This document shows positions 25,741-36,890 of a stretch of 64,000 bases of DNA, piece after piece. A program made the position numbers and the translations under genes. Where the stretch lies: NCBI RefSeq assembly GCF_002909235.1, contig NZ_PHQQ01000022.1, positions 1-64,000 of the forward strand, in the 5' to 3' direction. Each line of letters opens with the position of its first letter. Position 1 is the first letter of the stretch. Under the pieces are notes generated by a model. That model saw only the letters and a list, made by a program, of their open reading frames with translations, ran no database searches and was not told the DNA's origin. Origin of the DNA: Arenibacter catalasegens (GTDB lineage: Bacteria > Bacteroidota > Bacteroidia > Flavobacteriales > Flavobacteriaceae).

Positions 25741-28700
25741 ATGAACTTACATCTACTCGATTCCAAATGGTCGATGGCACTATGCGTGTTATTGATAGGT
25801 TTTATTTTCACAGCCAGCGCACAGGAAGCCGCCCCCTTTACACCTAGGTTGAACGGAGGTAGTATCGATATGCGGGGGGATATTATTTTTGTGGGGAATA
25901 ATATTCTGAACAGGGCCTCCCAAACTGACCCTTCTCTGGCTAATACCCCTTACAATGGTACCGAAAACAACAACAGCCTTTGGATGGAGTATATCGATAT
26001 CGATGGAGATTCCTCCACTTTTAGTTCCAGTAGTTCGGAGCTAAATATTCCTGATCCATCCTGTTCCCAAGTTCGCTATGCAGGACTTTATTGGGCGGCA
26101 ACATATCCAAATGAAAGAAGTACCGATGGCTCTGCACAATTTACCGGCACTCAAAGAATAGAGGATTGGTTCAATATTAAATTTAAGGTTCCTGGAGGCA
26201 GCTATATCGACCTAACTGCTGATACCGCCCCTGACCCATTTGGAGAAGAGGATGATATTATTTTCGATGGTTACGATTATAGCAATATCAATAACTCTTT
26301 TAAGGACTCTCCCTACATATGTTATAAAAATATAACGGATCTGGTACGGGCCAATCCAAACCCAAATGGTGAATATACCATCGCCAATATCCGCGCAACA
26401 AAAGGGGTTAGAAATGGATCCAGTTCAGCAGGATGGGTGATGGTCGTCATTTATGAAAATCCTTCACAAACAGGGAAATTTATTTCTTTGTTTGACGGCT
26501 ATGCAGGATTGTCCGGAAGTATTGGGTCCGTTGATGTAAACGTAAACGGATTTAAGACCCTACCTTCCGGTTTTCCGGTAAACGCAAGACTGGCCGTAGG
26601 GGCTTTGGAAGGAGATAGGAGTATAACCAATGATAGGTTCGCATTGAAGGCCAATATGACAGCAACATTCACCGACCTGTCGACTACCAATCTGAACCCG
26701 GCCAATAACTTTTTTAACTCTACCATATCGGACAATGACAATCAAGTTTCGACGCGGACACCTTTTGGGACCAATACCCTGGGATTGGATCTGGATATCT
26801 TTGACCTGAACAATCCTAGCAATTCCATACTACCCAACGATGAAACTGGAGCTACTATGCGATTTACATCCACTGGTGACGGATATGGTGCATTCTTGGC
26901 CGCTTTTTTGGTAGAGCAGATCGAACCAGAAATTGTTCTGGAAAAAAGGGTAGAGGATATAGGCGGCAATGATATTACGGGCTTGGGTGTAAATCTAGGC
27001 CAGACCTTGGATTATGTACTGACCTTTCAGAATATTGGTAACGATGATACGGTGAATTATACGATACGCGATGTATTGCCTATAAACGTTACATTGGACG
27101 AGGCTAATTTGGTTCTTCCGATAGGGGTGACCTACTCCTTCGATGAACCTACCAGAACAATTGTATTCACGATACCAGATGGACTTGTTCAAGAAAATGA
27201 CCCCGAATACAGTATACGTATGCGGGTAAAGGTGGCCGAGAACTGCTATGACTTTGTCGATGCCTGTTCCGATCAAATACTTAATTTGGCATTTTCAACC
27301 TATTCTGGTGCGGTCAACACCAATATAATTACCGACGACCCCAGTGTCCATGATTTTAACACTTGTGGATTTGTAGTGCCCGGGGCGACAAACTTCTTAT
27401 TGGATGACCTTAATGATTGTACCTTCTCCAGTTCCGTTCAACTTTGCGGGGAACAATTAATTTTGAATGTAGGTGATGGATTTGACGAGTATGTATGGTA
27501 TAGGGATGAAAATGGCAATAATCAAATTGATGCAACGGATTCTGTATTGGACGATGGAGACCCGGATAACGATGCAAGCACTTTGGTAGTAGAAAGGATA
27601 GGGACATATTTAGTGGATAAAATAGTCGCAGATCCCTGTAAAGGGTTTGTTGAAATCATAAATGTGGAACTTTATGGAGCTACCCAGACCAATCCAATCG
27701 TTGATTATTTCAACAACTTAAATGGCGATACCGATCCCACCAATAATATTTCAGGTGAAATAGTAAGTTGTTCCATTGATGGCAGCCCTTTGCCCAAGAT
27801 TTTCTTATGTGGGGTAAACGATACGCAGTTGCTCCAAGTTGCCATTAGCGATGCTGCGAGTATTTCTTGGGAGCTTTTGGTAGAAGGGAGTTGTTCGGAT
27901 TCCGGGGATAATTGCGCTAACAAGAATGCCACATGTACTTGGAATCCAATAGCTTCGGGTTCCAGTTATACGGCCAATACTGCTGGGAAGTTCCGCTTAG
28001 TGGTCAATTATCAAAATGGTTGTTTCAGCCGTTTCTATTTTAATGTGTTCCAAAACGATCTTGATATTCAATATAACAAAAAAGATATTATTTGTGCCAA
28101 CCCAGGGAATATCACGATTACAAATTTAGGAAATGGATATGGCTATCAGTTGGTAAATGCAGTCAGTGGTGCAATTTTAATACCCTTTAGTGCAAACAAT
28201 GGTCCAAACTTTAGTTTCAACCCGGGCCAAAACGGTGGATACAGGGTAGAAGTCGTACAATTGGATAATTCTAGTGTTCCAATAGGCGGAGCGTGTATTT
28301 TTAGCACTCCGAATATAGGAATTCTCGATAGGAACGTAACCTATGCAGTTACTGCAACTCCTGCTAGCTGTACAGGATTTGGTTCGATCAATATTCAAAT
28401 AAACAACGCCGACCCCAATTATGGATACGAAATAAGGCTTGATGATGGTTCGAACGGAGGGCTGGGTAAGCTTGTGGACAGCGAGACGGCCCAACCGGAT
28501 AATAATTTTACATTTAGTTCCCTTAATCCCGGAAACTATATCGCTATTGCTAGAACGGCTGATGGCTGTTCCTATTCTGAAAAGGTAACTATAGTCAACA
28601 ACAATGACTTGTACTTAAAAGCAAGGGTATCTCAGCACATAACATGTAAGGAAGGTAATATCCTGATGGATTCCGGCGGGGGAAAAACTCCCCATACCTA

Positions 28701-31700
28701 TGCTATCTGGTCCTATGTAGATAATGGTGGTGCAACTGTAATCTCATATCCATCGGTCAATGATATTCCAGCATCGGTATATCAAACTAGCCAGATATTT
28801 GATATTTATGATCCAGGGGACTACACCTTCGCTGTAGTCGATAGATTTAACTGCGTCTCTATTTCCAATACGGTAACTATTGAATTCAGACCGGCCGCGG
28901 AATTCGACCCGACATCGGTAATCGATGTACTGTGCTACGGGGACTCCAGCGGAACAATAAGATTCAACCTTGTCAACAGTAATGGGTATCAACTAACTTA
29001 TTATCTTTTTGACGCGGCCACATTTGATGAAGAAAATTATGATTATAATAATGCCCTGGCCACCAATTCATCAGGTAATTTTCCAGGCTTATCGGCAGGA
29101 GATTATGCCATTGTCATAAATCAACGTAAAGGAAGTGCTTCCTGTGATTATTTTGAGTATCATACCATTTCGGCCCCAGCCAATGCCCTTGACGGTATTG
29201 CCGTATTAATTCAGGATTATTCCTGTTTGCAGGACGGAATCATAGAGGCACAAAACGTGACGGGCGGAATCGCACCATATGAATACAGTATAGATGGTGT
29301 AAACTTTTTCTCCGGTCCGGGTGCCGAAAGATTTACTGGGCTCACCGAGGGTACCTATTCCATTACGATCAGGGACGCGGTTGGTTGTGTCATGTTGACC
29401 GATCCAATAATACTGAATCCATTAAATAGACCTAGTGATCTTATATTCGTTTCCTCACAACCGGTGTGCCCTACTTTGGTCTCAGATGTCACCGTTACCG
29501 TTGTAGATGGCAATGTCCCTTTTACCTATGAAATCATAGCACCCGCTTCGGATGTGGCGAATAATGGCAGCAATGCAACCTTCACGGGCCTATCCCCAAA
29601 AACATATACTTTTCAGGTTACGGATGATAAGGGGTGTACAATTCAGGAAAGCTATACCATTGCTCCCATAGTGCCAATTGGCGTGAACGGCCAATTGATG
29701 AATAATGTCAGCTGTTTTGGCTTATCCGATGGGGCCATAACTTTTAATGTGGGCAATTTTAATTCTTCCTATGACTATGTGGTAACCGGACCTTTAACAT
29801 TTTCGGATACAGGGGTAACTACCAATACCGTTCCACTGACCGGACTGGCCGAAGGGACCTATAACATAACCATAACCGATACTGATACCAACTGTTTGGC
29901 AACTACAAGCGTTACCGTGAATGCTCCACCGTCTTCGCTTCTTATTGCAAGTATGGACGTGACAGAGATCTCATGTACCTCCACTGGAGCGGTCACTATA
30001 ACTGCCAGTGGTGGATGGGGCGGTTATGAATACGAATTGATGGATCCTTCTTCCGGATCCAGTACGGGTCCACAGGGAAATAATACTTTCTCCGGACTAA
30101 ATGACACCTCAGGAAACTATACGGTTACAGTTAGGGATGCAGGAGGTTGCGAAGTTGCTCAAAATTTTGTATTTACACCTTCTCCACCTCCAGTTTTGGA
30201 ATTGATCGCCAATAATTTATGTTATGATAGTACTGTGGGACTGAGTTTAACGGCAAATGTTTTATCGGGTGGTACGGCGCCTTTTCAATATCGATTGAAC
30301 GGAGGTGCTTATCAATCGGGAAACAATTTTACAGGATTGGGACCAGGCAATTATACCGTTGAAGTCATAGATAGCAAGAGCTGTACAGATGTGGCCAGTT
30401 TGGAAATATTTCCGACCTTGACAGCGACTTCAAACCTTATCAAAGGTTTGGACTGTAGTGTTTCCCCCGAAGCGGAAATCGAAATCTCTATAGCAGATGG
30501 ATCTCCCAATTACGCCTACGAGGTTTATTTGGACGGAACCTTGGAACAAACAAGTACCATGGTCCCCAGCATTCCTTTTTCTTATGCTGCACCCACAGCG
30601 GGCACCTATACGTTTAACATTACCGATGCCGGTGGATGTACTGTAAGTACCACAACAACTGTGGATCAATATGTACTTCCCAGTATTTCATTAATTCAGA
30701 CTACTGAAATTCTATGTAATGGCGAAAATGGGGGTACTATTCAGGTAAATATTGATGGCACCACCGGACTACCGCCCTATACGATATCCGTGGTAAACAT
30801 AACAACGGGGACTGCCTATGGCCAACAAACTTCTGGTTTGCCTGCCGGTGAATATGAAGTAACCGTTACGGATTCAAAATCATGCTCGGATACGGAAACA
30901 ATAATCATTGAGGAGCCGGATCCTATAGCTTATGATATAGTGGTAACACCAATTATGTGCGACCCGAGCAATGGTACGGACCCCGGTTCTATTAGCGTCA
31001 CCAATATCAGTGGAGGGACCAATGAGTATACCTACTATCTCACAGGAAATAATGGCCATTCCGATAGTTATACAACCACATCAGCGGGAGAGGACCATAC
31101 CTTTACCATTCTGGAGTTCGGTATCTATGAGATAGACGTTGTAGACGCCAATGGTTGCTCTGTAAGGACAACCAATATAATAGCTTCCCCACCAGATGAT
31201 TTGGATATTAATGTAAGTACTGCCACCGTAGATTGTAATTTGGGCGGAACGGCTATCATTACCGTAAATTCAGTCTTGGGGAGCGGCTATTATGAATTTG
31301 CCGTTCTTGAAACTTATATCGCTCCTTATGTGGATGACCCGATAAATGATTATCAATCTGCGGATACTCCGGGAGGGGATACGGCGACGTTTACGGGATT
31401 GCTCCCTGGTATAACCTATAGTTTTGTGGTACATGATTTAACCAGTAATTGTTATTATTTTGAAACTGCGGATCTACCTATTGATTCCCCTTCGAATCTA
31501 ACAACCAGCTTGGATGCCATTAATAATGTTACCTGTACCGGAAATGCAGATGGAAATGTAAGCTTTACTATTGACGATTTTGCACCTGATGCCACAAATG
31601 TCAATTATGAAGTATTTAATTTTCAATCCAACAGCACAACTGGTATTATGGGTTCAGTAATTGTAAATCCCCCCAGTGTAGGTAGTGGCGTAAGCGTAAC

Positions 31701-34700
31701 CGATGTGGGTCCTTTGGTCCCGGGTACATATTATGTCTTATTTAATGAAGTAGGAGGTAGTTATGACGGTTGCTCCGTGGGATCTGAAGTTTTTACCATT
31801 TCAGAATCTACAAATCCGTTACAGGTTACGGCTTCTCTGATAAAAAATGACAACTGTAATTCAAATGCCGGTCAAGTAGCGGCAATTGGTCAGTTTGGCA
31901 CCGCTCCTTATGAATATCAGATTGCCTTATCAACGGATACACCTCCGACAGTAGCGACCTGGACAGGTAGTTCTACTAATGTTTTTAATGTGGAAGGAGG
32001 CAATTATATCGTTTATATTAAAGATGCCAATAACTGTATCCAACAGGATACTGTTGTAGTCCCAACAGATCCTTCCCCGGAAATAAGCCTTGCCGTAAAC
32101 AATCAATGTTTGGGATCGGAAGGAAATTACGCGATAGATATAACACTTACGACCGCAGGTATTACACCGTATTCAGTACGGGTAGACGGGGGTGCCCCAA
32201 GGGTTGTTACGGGCCTGAACACTGTAGGCAGCATGATTACTATTCCAGGTTTAAATTCAGGGAGCCATACCATTGAAATCTTGGACAGTAATGGCTGTGG
32301 TGAAATGCAGGGTATTATTATTGCCCCGGAACTACAGGCAAGTGCTCTGGTAATGGTACAACCAAGTTGTTCAGCTGACGATGGTGTTATAGAATTTACG
32401 GTTAACGGAGGCTCGGGCTCCTACTTGATCGAGCTATTAAATACAGATTCATCGCCATCAGGGATAACTCCTATCGGCAATCAGTTTACAGGTGTTCCTT
32501 TTGGGGATTATGTGGTACGGGTGACAGACAATTTGTTAGGCACTCCAAATTGTTATATTGAGCTCCCTATTTCATTGGAGGAGCCAACACCTATAACCTT
32601 GTTGTCCACAGCATGGACCGATGTTAGTTGTTTTGGTGGTTCGGACGGAAGTATCAATGTAAATCTTGAGCCCTCAAGTATCGGGGTAAATGATAATCCG
32701 CCGTACGTTTATGAAATAACCAACGGAGCCTCCAGTTTTTCACAAAGTTCAGGTGTTTTCACTGGATTAGCAGCAGGAGTATGGGACATCACCGTAACCT
32801 CCAACCGGAATTGTATTGCCGTGGACCAAGTGACCATTGGGGAACCAACTGCCCTTATGGCAACCATTACCAATGTAACACCTTTTGGTTGCGATGTAAA
32901 CAATGCGCCACAGATGGCAATTATCGAGGTTACCATTACTTCCGGCACTGGTACTCCAAATTATTTCTACAGTGTAAACGGAGGTAATTTCCGGCCCACC
33001 TCAGGGACTGTTTTTACCTATGAGGCATTAAATGCGGGCAATTATGATATCGTAATAAGGGATGCCAATGGCTGTCTTTTTGTTTTGCCTACACAGACCA
33101 TAGAACCCCTTAATACTTTTACCGCCAGCATTTCCCAAATCAGTGCAATATCGTGTGCCGGTCCCGAAGAAATTGTAATTACGGTGACCGATGACGGTAA
33201 TCCGACCAATTCCTATTCTTTTGAGCTGTTGCCGCTTGGAAACCCCAATGGGATACTGACTGGGACACCGACCAACACATCTGCCTCTTTTAACCTTAAT
33301 GCTGTTGGCAATTATTCTTTTCGGATAACGGATTTAACCACTGGATGTTATATTGACACTGTCCCGTACGATATTGCTCCTTATGATCTAATGGATATAT
33401 CGGCCACGGCCAATTCCCCCGTTACTTGTTTCGGGGATGGTAACGGCATCATGGATTTACAGATTACTGGATATTCCGGAACTTATGATTATGAAGTGTT
33501 TACCCAGACTGGGGTTAGTATACGATCAGTATTAGGCAATTCAACTACAAATCCTTTAGCGGTTAATGGATTATCTGGCGGAAATTATTACATAAGGGTA
33601 ACCCAGACTGAATTTCCATACTGTTCGGATGATTCCAATGTAATTACAATTAGTTCACCCAATATGCCTTTGACTGCCATCGTTGATCCGGTGGCCGAAG
33701 CGCGATGTACCGATAATATGGGTGAAATCTTAGTGGCCCCTAGTGGCGGATATGCACCTTATGATATCGTATTGACCAATACCACGACAGGGCAAGTATA
33801 CAATGTTGGTAATGTGGGGACAATGTTGTTCACAGGGCTATCTGCGGGGAATTTTAATGTTCAGGTTACCGATAATTTTGGTTGTGTATATTTGGATGCC
33901 GAAGTGTTGTCTCCAGCAGTCCCTATTGTTGCCAATGCCATTCCTTTAACAACCATGTTAAATTGTTATAACGATAATAATGCTACGGTCACGGCCATAG
34001 TTACAAGTGGGGGAAGCGGTAATTACGAATATCGCTTAAATTACTATGATGATGCCGGTTCTTTATTGGATTTTACGTCTGGGGAGCAGACGTCCAATAC
34101 CTTTACAGGATTGGGAGCCGGCATTTATAGTATAACGGTAACGGATGGATGGAATTGTGATGTGGAAACCAACCAAGTAACCATCACCCAGCCTCCAATG
34201 GTTTTTGCCTCACTAGTGAGGACTGATCCCTTGACCTGTGCCACAGGTGCCGAATTTGAACTTACAGCAATTGGTGGAAGCGGAACCTATGAATATAGTT
34301 TCGACAATATTACCTTCCTGCCAATGACCAGCAACCCAATGGGTATACCGGCTTCAGGTGTTTTAGGGGCTGGAACCTACCAATATTATGTTCGGGATGC
34401 CATAAATGGCTGCGAGGCGATAGTTTCCAATGCAATTACCGAAAATCCGATCGAGCCCTTGATCCTGACCGTTAATAAAACGGCGGCTTATATCAATTGT
34501 ACAGGTGAAAACACTGCTGTAATACGTGCAGAGGCATCTGGTGGTTTGGGAAATTACCAATTTGAACTTTACCTGAATAGTATTACAGCTCCCAACAGAT
34601 TGGCCGGGCCTCAGGACGTAGGTGAATTTAAGGATCTTGTGGCCGGCACATACTGGGTCAATGTTATAAGTGAAGATTGTACTACTGCACCGGAACAGGT

Positions 34701-35919
34701 TATTATTGAAGAGCCTGTACCTTTAACATATGCCGATCAGGTGGTTGATGTAAGTTGCTTTGGTGAAGAAAATGGGTCCATTACGGTGAACCTTGCAGGT
34801 GGTGCAGGAGGATATATCTATTCCATTTCGCCCAATCTTGACAAATTTGATTCGATAAATACATTTACCGATTTAGCTCCTGGTGATTATGCCGTAATAG
34901 CACAAGATCAAAATGGATGCTTTGAGTATCTCGAATATACTATTTCCGAACCCGCCGTTATAGAGGGAAGCGCAATTACCACCCCGGAAACCTGTATCGG
35001 AAACGCAGATGGGTCCATTAATCTTTCCATCAGTGGCGGTACTGCTCCCTATAGGACAGCCATTAATTCCAATACGGATACGGATTATATTTTGGGCAGA
35101 ACGGACTTTTCCGATCTTTCGGCAGGTGATTACTTGATTTTCATAAAGGATGCACAGGATTGTGAAACCTATATTGTTGCAACGATTGATCCTGGTGTCA
35201 ACCTCAGGGCAACCGTAGAACCAGTCTATGAGTGTATTGGGAACTCTCCAAATAATTATGTCAATATCATTTTAGAGGACCAATCGCTACTGTCCGAGGT
35301 AATGTACGGCCTTGATACTACCGACCCCGAGGACATGCAACTTGATCCAAATTTCAGGAACATTGCCTCAGGGAACCATTACATTACTATCACACACGCA
35401 AACGGCTGTATAGAGACCGTAGGATTCCTTATAGAAAACTATGATCCTTTGACCCTTACCTTGGAACAAAGAAACGTGAATGAAATAACAGCAGTCACCC
35501 AGGGAGGAAGGTTGGAGTATACCTTTTATCTAAATGGAATTGACATGGGCGGCGATAACACCTTCCGTATTCGCAGAACAGGCACTTATGAAGTAAGGGT
35601 CGTTGATGAAAATGGTTGTGAGGCCATCGCCAATATTTTCATGGAATTCGTGGATATCAAAATGCCCAATTTCTATACACCGAACGGTGATGGTATGAAT
35701 GACCTATGGAGGCCCGGTAATGCGGAATATTTCTCCGATTTAACGGTAAAGATTTACGATCGATACGGTAGGGTAGTAGCCAGATTATCCAATATTGATG
35801 GTTGGGACGGAACCTATGATGGTAAGGAATTGCCTACTGGGGATTATTGGTATGTCGTACAATTTAATGAGGAAGATTACCAAAGGGAATTTTTTGGGCA
35901 TTTTACACTGTACCGATGA
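25741..35919 (+). CDS. giant SprB-repeat surface protein with T9SS type B sorting domain
   Basis: This 3392-aa exported protein is predicted to be a mobile cell-surface adhesin of the gliding machinery. It has a signal peptide (cleavage near FTASA-Q), an unassigned N-terminal domain (about 30-390), a DUF11-like domain (about 396-500, EIVLEKRVEDIGG), then some 2400 residues of tandem SprB-type Ig-like repeats. The repeats carry a CxGxxDGxI start (VSCFGLSDGAI, VTCTGNADGNV, VSCFGGSDGSI, VSCFGEENGSI) and a GC near the end, with Cys pairs suited to disulfides. The last 86 residues (from 3307, MPNFYTPNGDGMNDLW) are the gliding motility-associated C-terminal domain, a type B T9SS signal. The PorP/SprF gene overlaps its stop. 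Confidence 0.95.
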   Translation: MNLHLLDSKWSMALCVLLIGFIFTASAQEAAPFTPRLNGGSIDMRGDIIFVGNNILNRASQTDPSLANTPYNGTENNNSLWMEYIDIDGDSSTFSSSSSELNIPDPSCSQVRYAGLYWAATYPNERSTDGSAQFTGTQRIEDWFNIKFKVPGGSYIDLTADTAPDPFGEEDDIIFDGYDYSNINNSFKDSPYICYKNITDLVRANPNPNGEYTIANIRATKGVRNGSSSAGWVMVVIYENPSQTGKFISLFDGYAGLSGSIGSVDVNVNGFKTLPSGFPVNARLAVGALEGDRSITNDRFALKANMTATFTDLSTTNLNPANNFFNSTISDNDNQVSTRTPFGTNTLGLDLDIFDLNNPSNSILPNDETGATMRFTSTGDGYGAFLAAFLVEQIEPEIVLEKRVEDIGGNDITGLGVNLGQTLDYVLTFQNIGNDDTVNYTIRDVLPINVTLDEANLVLPIGVTYSFDEPTRTIVFTIPDGLVQENDPEYSIRMRVKVAENCYDFVDACSDQILNLAFSTYSGAVNTNIITDDPSVHDFNTCGFVVPGATNFLLDDLNDCTFSSSVQLCGEQLILNVGDGFDEYVWYRDENGNNQIDATDSVLDDGDPDNDASTLVVERIGTYLVDKIVADPCKGFVEIINVELYGATQTNPIVDYFNNLNGDTDPTNNISGEIVSCSIDGSPLPKIFLCGVNDTQLLQVAISDAASISWELLVEGSCSDSGDNCANKNATCTWNPIASGSSYTANTAGKFRLVVNYQNGCFSRFYFNVFQNDLDIQYNKKDIICANPGNITITNLGNGYGYQLVNAVSGAILIPFSANNGPNFSFNPGQNGGYRVEVVQLDNSSVPIGGACIFSTPNIGILDRNVTYAVTATPASCTGFGSINIQINNADPNYGYEIRLDDGSNGGLGKLVDSETAQPDNNFTFSSLNPGNYIAIARTADGCSYSEKVTIVNNNDLYLKARVSQHITCKEGNILMDSGGGKTPHTYAIWSYVDNGGATVISYPSVNDIPASVYQTSQIFDIYDPGDYTFAVVDRFNCVSISNTVTIEFRPAAEFDPTSVIDVLCYGDSSGTIRFNLVNSNGYQLTYYLFDAATFDEENYDYNNALATNSSGNFPGLSAGDYAIVINQRKGSASCDYFEYHTISAPANALDGIAVLIQDYSCLQDGIIEAQNVTGGIAPYEYSIDGVNFFSGPGAERFTGLTEGTYSITIRDAVGCVMLTDPIILNPLNRPSDLIFVSSQPVCPTLVSDVTVTVVDGNVPFTYEIIAPASDVANNGSNATFTGLSPKTYTFQVTDDKGCTIQESYTIAPIVPIGVNGQLMNNVSCFGLSDGAITFNVGNFNSSYDYVVTGPLTFSDTGVTTNTVPLTGLAEGTYNITITDTDTNCLATTSVTVNAPPSSLLIASMDVTEISCTSTGAVTITASGGWGGYEYELMDPSSGSSTGPQGNNTFSGLNDTSGNYTVTVRDAGGCEVAQNFVFTPSPPPVLELIANNLCYDSTVGLSLTANVLSGGTAPFQYRLNGGAYQSGNNFTGLGPGNYTVEVIDSKSCTDVASLEIFPTLTATSNLIKGLDCSVSPEAEIEISIADGSPNYAYEVYLDGTLEQTSTMVPSIPFSYAAPTAGTYTFNITDAGGCTVSTTTTVDQYVLPSISLIQTTEILCNGENGGTIQVNIDGTTGLPPYTISVVNITTGTAYGQQTSGLPAGEYEVTVTDSKSCSDTETIIIEEPDPIAYDIVVTPIMCDPSNGTDPGSISVTNISGGTNEYTYYLTGNNGHSDSYTTTSAGEDHTFTILEFGIYEIDVVDANGCSVRTTNIIASPPDDLDINVSTATVDCNLGGTAIITVNSVLGSGYYEFAVLETYIAPYVDDPINDYQSADTPGGDTATFTGLLPGITYSFVVHDLTSNCYYFETADLPIDSPSNLTTSLDAINNVTCTGNADGNVSFTIDDFAPDATNVNYEVFNFQSNSTTGIMGSVIVNPPSVGSGVSVTDVGPLVPGTYYVLFNEVGGSYDGCSVGSEVFTISESTNPLQVTASLIKNDNCNSNAGQVAAIGQFGTAPYEYQIALSTDTPPTVATWTGSSTNVFNVEGGNYIVYIKDANNCIQQDTVVVPTDPSPEISLAVNNQCLGSEGNYAIDITLTTAGITPYSVRVDGGAPRVVTGLNTVGSMITIPGLNSGSHTIEILDSNGCGEMQGIIIAPELQASALVMVQPSCSADDGVIEFTVNGGSGSYLIELLNTDSSPSGITPIGNQFTGVPFGDYVVRVTDNLLGTPNCYIELPISLEEPTPITLLSTAWTDVSCFGGSDGSINVNLEPSSIGVNDNPPYVYEITNGASSFSQSSGVFTGLAAGVWDITVTSNRNCIAVDQVTIGEPTALMATITNVTPFGCDVNNAPQMAIIEVTITSGTGTPNYFYSVNGGNFRPTSGTVFTYEALNAGNYDIVIRDANGCLFVLPTQTIEPLNTFTASISQISAISCAGPEEIVITVTDDGNPTNSYSFELLPLGNPNGILTGTPTNTSASFNLNAVGNYSFRITDLTTGCYIDTVPYDIAPYDLMDISATANSPVTCFGDGNGIMDLQITGYSGTYDYEVFTQTGVSIRSVLGNSTTNPLAVNGLSGGNYYIRVTQTEFPYCSDDSNVITISSPNMPLTAIVDPVAEARCTDNMGEILVAPSGGYAPYDIVLTNTTTGQVYNVGNVGTMLFTGLSAGNFNVQVTDNFGCVYLDAEVLSPAVPIVANAIPLTTMLNCYNDNNATVTAIVTSGGSGNYEYRLNYYDDAGSLLDFTSGEQTSNTFTGLGAGIYSITVTDGWNCDVETNQVTITQPPMVFASLVRTDPLTCATGAEFELTAIGGSGTYEYSFDNITFLPMTSNPMGIPASGVLGAGTYQYYVRDAINGCEAIVSNAITENPIEPLILTVNKTAAYINCTGENTAVIRAEASGGLGNYQFELYLNSITAPNRLAGPQDVGEFKDLVAGTYWVNVISEDCTTAPEQVIIEEPVPLTYADQVVDVSCFGEENGSITVNLAGGAGGYIYSISPNLDKFDSINTFTDLAPGDYAVIAQDQNGCFEYLEYTISEPAVIEGSAITTPETCIGNADGSINLSISGGTAPYRTAINSNTDTDYILGRTDFSDLSAGDYLIFIKDAQDCETYIVATIDPGVNLRATVEPVYECIGNSPNNYVNIILEDQSLLSEVMYGLDTTDPEDMQLDPNFRNIASGNHYITITHANGCIETVGFLIENYDPLTLTLEQRNVNEITAVTQGGRLEYTFYLNGIDMGGDNTFRIRRTGTYEVRVVDENGCEAIANIFMEFVDIKMPNFYTPNGDGMNDLWRPGNAEYFSDLTVKIYDRYGRVVARLSNIDGWDGTYDGKELPTGDYWYVVQFNEEDYQREFFGHFTLYR

Positions 35920-36890
35920 TGATCCTGACAAAATATAGAAAGGGTAAGGATTTAGTGGTATTCTTTGTGATTTTATGCGCCTTTAATGTAAATGGACAGG
36001 AACTCAATTCACCGCAGCTTTCCCAATATTTGGCGGATAACCCTTTTGTTTTATCCCCTACTTATGCAGGTATTGGCGACCATGTAAAAATAAGGCTGAA
36101 CGGTCTTGCACAATGGGTTGGTATTAAGGATGCCCCTAGGACCCAATCTTTGGCGGCCGATATGAGGCTTGGGGAAAAATCGGGAATAGGCTTGTTTTTA
36201 TACAACGATTCCAATGGCTATACCAAACAGCAAGGTGCACGTATATCCTTTGCCCACCACTTAACCTTGAACCGCTATGAGGACGAATTCCTATCCTTTG
36301 GTATCTCCTATAATTTTAACCAATTTCGATTGAATGTAGAAGAATTTATAGATGCGGGTTTTGATCCTGGGGTAACCGATGATCGATCCACTTCCAACCA
36401 TAACTTCGATATAGGTCTTTTGTACCGGAAAAATTCCTTTTATTTCAGTGTAAATGCCTCCAACGTTATCAATAAGGACGTTTATATCTTCGATCCCATC
36501 TATGAACCCAACAAACTGAGAAATTTCTATGCCTATACCGGATACCGGTATAAGAAATCCAGGAATAGCAATATGGAAATAGAACCCTCCCTATTATACA
36601 AAATATTTGAGAGTGATGGCAGATCCGAGGCCGATTTAAACCTAAAATTTAGATGGTACGATTTTGAGGATTACTATTATGCGGGGGTAACCTACCGATT
36701 TTTAAATGACCAAATAGGTCGACCACTATACATTGCTCCTTTAGCAGGACTTAAAAAAAGCAATTTCTATTTCGGATATTCCTATCAGATCATTCTTAAC
36801 GAAATATTGGGCTATAGTACCGGTACCCACGTGGTAACCATTGGCGTGGACCTATTCCAAGGGATCAGTAACTGTCGATGTACCTATTGA
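35916..36890 (+). CDS. PorP/SprF family type IX secretion membrane protein
   Basis: A 324-aa outer-membrane beta-barrel protein with signal peptide (FVILCAFNVNGQ) and the PorP/SprF opening PQLSQYLADNPFVLSPTYAG. Then follow IRLNGLAQWVGIKDAPRTQS and barrel strands to the end. SprF-type proteins are needed to secrete or anchor type B cargo such as SprB, and they are encoded just after their cargo gene, as here. The ATG at 35916 overlaps the stop of the SprB-like gene by 4 bp, which implies translational coupling; a second ATG follows at 35919. The size fits the family. Confidence 0.95.
   Translation: MMILTKYRKGKDLVVFFVILCAFNVNGQELNSPQLSQYLADNPFVLSPTYAGIGDHVKIRLNGLAQWVGIKDAPRTQSLAADMRLGEKSGIGLFLYNDSNGYTKQQGARISFAHHLTLNRYEDEFLSFGISYNFNQFRLNVEEFIDAGFDPGVTDDRSTSNHNFDIGLLYRKNSFYFSVNASNVINKDVYIFDPIYEPNKLRNFYAYTGYRYKKSRNSNMEIEPSLLYKIFESDGRSEADLNLKFRWYDFEDYYYAGVTYRFLNDQIGRPLYIAPLAGLKKSNFYFGYSYQIILNEILGYSTGTHVVTIGVDLFQGISNCRCTY

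Noticed and set aside
28000-35600. Regularly repeated sequence that could suggest a CRISPR-like array
   Set aside because: The repeats are about 240 bp, diverged and in one continuous reading frame: they are SprB-type protein repeats. No CRISPR array or cas gene is present in the window.
25741-35919. Several antisense frames of 60-105 codons inside the giant adhesin gene
   Set aside because: They are by-products of codon use in a long gene; none has a domain, start signal or operon partner.
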